NCBI GenBank assembly: GCA_964638165.1 | Contig: CAZWYJ010000056.1 | Span: 1-8,021, forward strand | Direction of reading: 5' to 3' | DNA from: 2-12-FULL-60-25 sp964638165 | GTDB taxonomy: Bacteria > Patescibacteriota > Patescibacteriia > 2-12-FULL-60-25 | Length of the DNA: 8,021 nt | Shown: positions 4,830 through 8,021 of the stretch, one piece after another | Position numbering within the stretch: position 1 is the stretch's first letter | Layout: the number at the start of each line of letters is the position of its first letter | Program-made: the position numbers and the translations under genes | The notes under the pieces: model-generated | Database searches by the model: none | Told to the model about the DNA's origin: nothing | What the model saw: only the letters and a program-made list of their open reading frames with translations

Positions 4830-6857
4830 TCACAACCGAAGTCCTGATGCCAAGATGTCCAATTTTCCATCATCATCAATATCCGAGAGCGCCACGCCCA
4901 CGCCACGCGCGGATGGCACGGTGTCCAGAATCATCTCCCGCCTCAACTCGCCTTTCGGAGAAAAGATACGCACCCGCGGAACGGATCCCTGACCCGAACC
5001 GACCACAATCTCATCCTTGCCATCGCCATCGAGATCGCCAATGGCCACGTTCACGCCCCCGCGTTCCTTGGGATCAAATGCGAAGAACCCGGCATTCCAC
5101 AAATTCCCGTCCGTCTTGAAGATGCGGATATGCGGACCGCCCGTGGGACCGGCTCCGGTCACCACCTCGCGCTTGCCATCGCCATCGAGATCACCGATGG
5201 CCACGTTCGCACCGCCGGTGAATCCGGCTCCGTATGCGCGCCACTCCACTTTCCGGGTTCCGTTCAATTCCATAATCCGCACCTCGCTCCCACCGCTCTT
5301 CCCGACAATGATCTCCAAGGGCTCATCCCAATCCGTATTCCCCGCCGCGATCGTCATCGCCCCCTTGAACGCGGTTCCGAACGGACGGAAACTCCCGCGC
5401 CGACCATTCCCGTACGCGATCGTGACAATGCCCTGATTCGCAAAAACGATGTCCTGCCGACCATCACCGTCAAGGTCTCGCGAGAGAACCGGGACACCTC
5501 CGGACACATCGCTCCGTTGCGCCACGAATGCCGTGCGGATCTGCGCGCCATCCGGGGCGTACACACGGAAGAGCGAGCCGTTGAGATATGCCGTCGAAGC
5601 CTTGATCGCCGATGTTTCCGTTCTGCGATACAAAAGCAAGGCATCACGCCCCTGCAGGGATACTTCCGTTTCGAGCCTTCCGTTATTCGTCGTTGCGTCC
5701 TGCGTTCCGCGCAAACGCTCGTACACCGCCGGCAATGAAACGCGCTGCGAAGACGAAAGGCTGTTCACGATGACCGCTCCTTTTTCGTAATCCCGCCACC
5801 ACACGCCTTCCACAACATCTTTTTTTCCTTCCGGGAAAAGCAAACGCGAGGCGCCGACCGGGTTCCCGAGATTGGCATCGTACTCGTCGTACCACCATGC
5901 CTGCCCATGATCCTGATTGCCGTAGTCGAATGAGTAATACCCGTCGCCGAGCATGGTGGAGCCGAGACCGAGGCGCATGTCGCGGTAGCTCGCCTGATTC
6001 GAAGTATTATTCGCGTTCGAATTGATCGCCGTAAAACTCGGCTTCGTGTTTACCGAAATGGCTTTCTGATAGTTCTTGAATCCATCAGCCCACCCGTATT
6101 TCGGAAAGTCCTCAAACAAAATGCCGTTCACGACCGACGCGTAATCCACGGAACCGTTCCCGATCAAAACCGCGGAAGATCCAAGTCTGGAACGCAAATT
6201 CTTCGCCATGATCTTCCACGCCTCCTCCCACGCCGCATTCACCTCCGCATCCCCTTCCGCGTTTCCATCACCGTTGATATCCAAGCCACCGCCCACGAAC
6301 CACGTGGGTCCGGTAATGGCATTGTCGAGAAAAATACCGTCCCACAAGCCACTCGACCACACTTCCTTTTCGATGAATTCCGGCAGGTAATCGCTCCAGC
6401 GCTTGCCATTGGCATCCGCAGGCGCCTTTTGCGTAATATTAATCATCCACGTTCCGGGCCACCAGGCCACGCGCTCCTTCCCCCGATGGAGGAACCACTG
6501 CTCCGGAATGGCATGCGCCAGCTTATAGCCCGGAAACCACGACTCTTCCACGAATCGCGCGGCCGCGACGCTCGTTGAATCCACGTACGCGAAAATCTTC
6601 ACGTTCGGATTCAGAGCGCGCAAACGCCGAATCTTTTCCGGGAAACGCGCCTGCTGATCCACATCGAACACCACCGCGTCCCACTTTGTGAGCCCCGCGA
6701 GCTGTTCATCGGGAATCTCCCAATCGAACCAGAGATTCATGAGCTTGGGAGATTGTTGCGTGCCACCCGCCGCATCTGCGTGCACGGACGGCAAAGCGGC
6801 GACGACGATCAGCGTGGCGCACAGGCAGATGGCGAAAAAGGGAGAACGGTGAGACAT
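4830..6857 (-). CDS. Secreted putative glycoside hydrolase (GHL15-like) fused to FG-GAP/VCBS calcium-loop repeats
   Basis: This 675-residue protein begins with a clear signal peptide (basic MSHRS, hydrophobic core to about residue 25, likely cleavage after the A-D-A at 27-29). Residues about 38-345 resemble the GHL15/GH114-like TIM-barrel group, with WDAVVFDVD (59-67), IFAYVDS (89-95), WDGIFLDN (172-179), LIGNGS (231-236) and ILFEDFP (246-252). D173 or D178 and E249 are candidate acid residues, unproven. A calcium-loop-like DINGDGNAEGD (193-203) sits inside this domain. The C-terminal third (about 455-675) is a beta-propeller-like FG-GAP/VCBS array with DxDxDG loops at D461, D556, D608 and D659; residues 505-517 look like a degenerate blade. 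The likely role is extracellular binding and cleavage of a surface or environmental polysaccharide; the substrate is unknown. The ATG at 6857 is the natural start at the signal peptide. It lies nine bases after the methyltransferase stop, so the two are probably co-transcribed. No Shine-Dalgarno is visible. The stop is TGA. Confidence 0.85.
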   Translation of the reverse strand: MSHRSPFFAICLCATLIVVAALPSVHADAAGGTQQSPKLMNLWFDWEIPDEQLAGLTKWDAVVFDVDQQARFPEKIRRLRALNPNVKIFAYVDSTSVAAARFVEESWFPGYKLAHAIPEQWFLHRGKERVAWWPGTWMINITQKAPADANGKRWSDYLPEFIEKEVWSSGLWDGIFLDNAITGPTWFVGGGLDINGDGNAEGDAEVNAAWEEAWKIMAKNLRSRLGSSAVLIGNGSVDYASVVNGILFEDFPKYGWADGFKNYQKAISVNTKPSFTAINSNANNTSNQASYRDMRLGLGSTMLGDGYYSFDYGNQDHGQAWWYDEYDANLGNPVGASRLLFPEGKKDVVEGVWWRDYEKGAVIVNSLSSSQRVSLPAVYERLRGTQDATTNNGRLETEVSLQGRDALLLYRRTETSAIKASTAYLNGSLFRVYAPDGAQIRTAFVAQRSDVSGGVPVLSRDLDGDGRQDIVFANQGIVTIAYGNGRRGSFRPFGTAFKGAMTIAAGNTDWDEPLEIIVGKSGGSEVRIMELNGTRKVEWRAYGAGFTGGANVAIGDLDGDGKREVVTGAGPTGGPHIRIFKTDGNLWNAGFFAFDPKERGGVNVAIGDLDGDGKDEIVVGSGQGSVPRVRIFSPKGELRREMILDTVPSARGVGVALSDIDDDGKLDILASGLRL
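5017..5208 (-). repeat. Internal direct repeat encoding two propeller blades
   Basis: Bases 5017-5052 and 5173-5208 agree at 34 of 36 positions. They are 156 bases (52 codons) apart and encode the paired motifs N-V-A-I-G-D-L-D-G-D-G-K around D556 and D608. The near identity at DNA level points to recent duplication or gene conversion of a blade. Confidence 0.75.
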
Positions 6858-6866
6858 ACGAACCGT

Positions 6867-7838
6867 TTACGGATGCTCGATCCGATCATAGAGAGCGATG
6901 AGCTCGCGATCGGAAATCGCCTCATGACTCCGGCGCCCCATGAAGTAGTACCCGGAAGCCGCATCAAGAGCGCGCGGACGGCGAACGAGAGCATAATCCG
7001 CATACTTCCAAAAAAATCCGGTCCACCGCGCGATGAAAAGCAAGATGCGACGCGTCATCGGACGGGACGAGAAACTCCACAAGAAATACTGCCAAGCCCA
7101 CGCCAGGGCCATACCCGGACCGCAGGCGGCGCCACTCGTGATTTCGGAAAAGAAACGAAACAAACGGCGGTGGCCGAGATAGGAGAAACGGGTGAAATCA
7201 AAACGTCCTCCGTGCACCTGTTGCATGAACGGCGTCTCCGCGTAGACGACGCCATTCTCCGCGAGCACGCGATGGATCTCCGACACGCCACGGGAGGGAT
7301 CAACGACGTGTTCCAGCACGGCCTGCACAACAACGCCATCGAATGACGAATCCGCAAACGGAAGATCGTGGATATCGCAGATCACCTGAACGCGCGGACC
7401 CCATGCCACATCCGTTTCCACGATGGTCATATTCCGCTTACCGAGCAGCGCGTCAATCCCCTCTCCCTCAATCGAGCCTCCGACAATGAGAATCCTCGGC
7501 GTCCGCGACACGCCACGCACTTCTTTGACGAAACGCGCGTACCGCTCGCGGACCCCCACGTTCAGACTATTCGATGGCATGAGCGCGCCGGCAATGCGCT
7601 TGACGAGCGTGTCACGCGAACGCACGTAGAACGGATTTTTTCCACTGGTAAAATCCTCAATCGAAAAAACGCTCTCGCAATCATGAATGAGAACCGGGAC
7701 ATTATTGACGACCGGAAAGGTATGCAAAACCGCGCCCGCGCACGTCAGGCTCCCGGATGCCGATTTCAACGCGCTCCCGCACACCGGACATCGGAGCGAG
7801 CCGAATATCGCCTGAACGGGCGGATGAAGTTCTGCCAT
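6867..7838 (-). CDS. Class I SAM-dependent methyltransferase with Trm112-like zinc-ribbon N-terminus
   Basis: This 323-residue protein should transfer a methyl group from S-adenosylmethionine to an unknown acceptor; the neighbourhood suggests a sugar or glycan. Residues 16-51 form a short ribbon-like module (CPVCGSALK, C33, then FPVVNNVPVLI) resembling the Trm112/UPF0434 domain often found ahead of such enzymes. Only Cys17, Cys20 and Cys33 are present; the usual fourth ligand is missing, with His39 as a possible substitute. The Methyltransf_11 core has a modified motif I (ILIVGGSIEGEG, 116-127), an acidic ETD (141-143), CDIHDLPF (154-161), the characteristic VLEHVVDP (174-181) and ETPFMQQVHGGRFDFTRF (201-218). 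The C-terminal part has aromatic, basic helices (about 245-285) that may touch the membrane. The ATG at 7838 is chosen because the longer frame to 7904 starts inside the GC-rich repeat. It appears to be the first gene of a three-gene minus-strand operon. Confidence 0.88.
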   Translation of the reverse strand: MAELHPPVQAIFGSLRCPVCGSALKSASGSLTCAGAVLHTFPVVNNVPVLIHDCESVFSIEDFTSGKNPFYVRSRDTLVKRIAGALMPSNSLNVGVRERYARFVKEVRGVSRTPRILIVGGSIEGEGIDALLGKRNMTIVETDVAWGPRVQVICDIHDLPFADSSFDGVVVQAVLEHVVDPSRGVSEIHRVLAENGVVYAETPFMQQVHGGRFDFTRFSYLGHRRLFRFFSEITSGAACGPGMALAWAWQYFLWSFSSRPMTRRILLFIARWTGFFWKYADYALVRRPRALDAASGYYFMGRRSHEAISDRELIALYDRIEHP

Positions 7839-7855
7839 ACGAAGATCTACGTAAA

Positions 7856-7861
7856 ATAGTA
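7856..7861 (-). promoter_or_regulatory. Possible -10 box of the minus-strand operon
   Basis: On the minus strand TGGTACTAT contains a TACTAT hexamer (7856-7861), close to the -10 consensus. Transcription would start near 7849 with a leader of only about 10 bases. No good -35 stands at the right distance, and no Shine-Dalgarno precedes the ATG. If real, the message would be nearly leaderless. Confidence 0.3.
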
Positions 7862-7896
7862 CCACGTTTGCGAGAAAAATGGGGCGATAGCGATCT

Positions 7897-7981
7897 CCAC
7901 CCATCCCCGGCCCTTCCCTTGAAAGGGAAGGGAGCTTACTATGAAAGACGGTGCCCCTTTGAGAGCTCCCCTCCCTTTCAA
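7897..7981. repeat. GC-rich hairpin intergenic element, copy B
   Basis: Bases 7897-7937 are identical over 41 positions to 2865-2905 and include the same perfect CCCTTCCCTT/AAGGGAAGGG hairpin. After a variable stretch the shared CCCTTTGAGA...CTCCCCTCCCTTT segment returns (7956-7979 here, against 2933-2954 in copy A). The right half seen in copy A (the second AAGGGAGGGG arm and the GGGGTGGGTG edge) is absent. This copy lies just upstream of the methyltransferase gene. The last 40 bases of the window (7982-8021) hold nothing I can assign. Confidence 0.75.
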
Positions 7982-8021
7982 GCGATCTGATGTAGATGTT
8001 GACCTCAAGAATTTAAGATTC

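Noticed and set aside
5130..5738. 202-codon plus-strand open frame
   Set aside because: It is a shadow of the secreted hydrolase gene, with Arg/His-rich sequence and no start signal.
7839..7904. N-terminal extension of the methyltransferase to an ATG at 7904
   Set aside because: The start lies inside the GC-rich hairpin repeat, and the extra residues do not belong to the zinc-ribbon module that opens at residue 16 of the shorter protein.

Overview
The window looks like a chromosomal segment from an uncultivated bacterium. The best guess is a member of the Patescibacteria/CPR (a Peribacteria- or Peregrinibacteria-like lineage), held with low to moderate confidence. Reasons: moderately GC-rich DNA, a surface-polysaccharide type gene set mixed with poorly recognisable membrane and secreted proteins, intergenic spaces filled with palindromic repeats, and weak or absent Shine-Dalgarno sequences on most genes. 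Stop codons seen are TAG (three genes), TAA and TGA, so the standard bacterial code fits. The single TGA is followed two codons later by an in-frame TAG, so that evidence is weak. No rRNA, tRNA, CRISPR array, transposase or integrase gene was found. Layout from left to right: 1-176 is a repeat remnant followed by an intrinsic terminator. 177-1370 (minus) is a GT-B family 4 glycosyltransferase with its own sigma70-like promoter at 1443-1471 and its own terminator, so it is probably monocistronic. 1372-1725 is a divergent intergenic region with a 13-bp direct repeat and a promoter plus strong ribosome binding site for the next gene. 1726-2673 (plus) is an unrecognised orphan gene with a Cys/Asp cluster and a strongly acidic C-terminus; it ends in a tight hairpin and a full intrinsic terminator. 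2797-3090 is a repeat island: three copies of a 17-bp palindrome flank a GC-rich double-hairpin element. 7838 down to 3091 (minus) is a probable operon. It starts with a SAM methyltransferase that has a zinc-ribbon-like N-terminus. Nine bases later comes a secreted GHL15-like putative glycoside hydrolase fused to calcium-loop FG-GAP/VCBS repeats. After a 140-base AT-rich inverted repeat comes a single-pass membrane protein with a large extracytoplasmic beta-rich region. 7897-7981 is a second copy of the GC-rich hairpin element. Functionally, the glycosyltransferase, methyltransferase and secreted hydrolase/propeller protein would fit synthesis, modification and trimming of a surface glycan, with the membrane protein as a possible cell-surface partner. 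That is inference from family and neighbourhood only. The orphan plus-strand gene is the least explained object: it carries a complete set of expression signals, has no recognised family, and sits beside palindromic repeats that occur at several places in the window.
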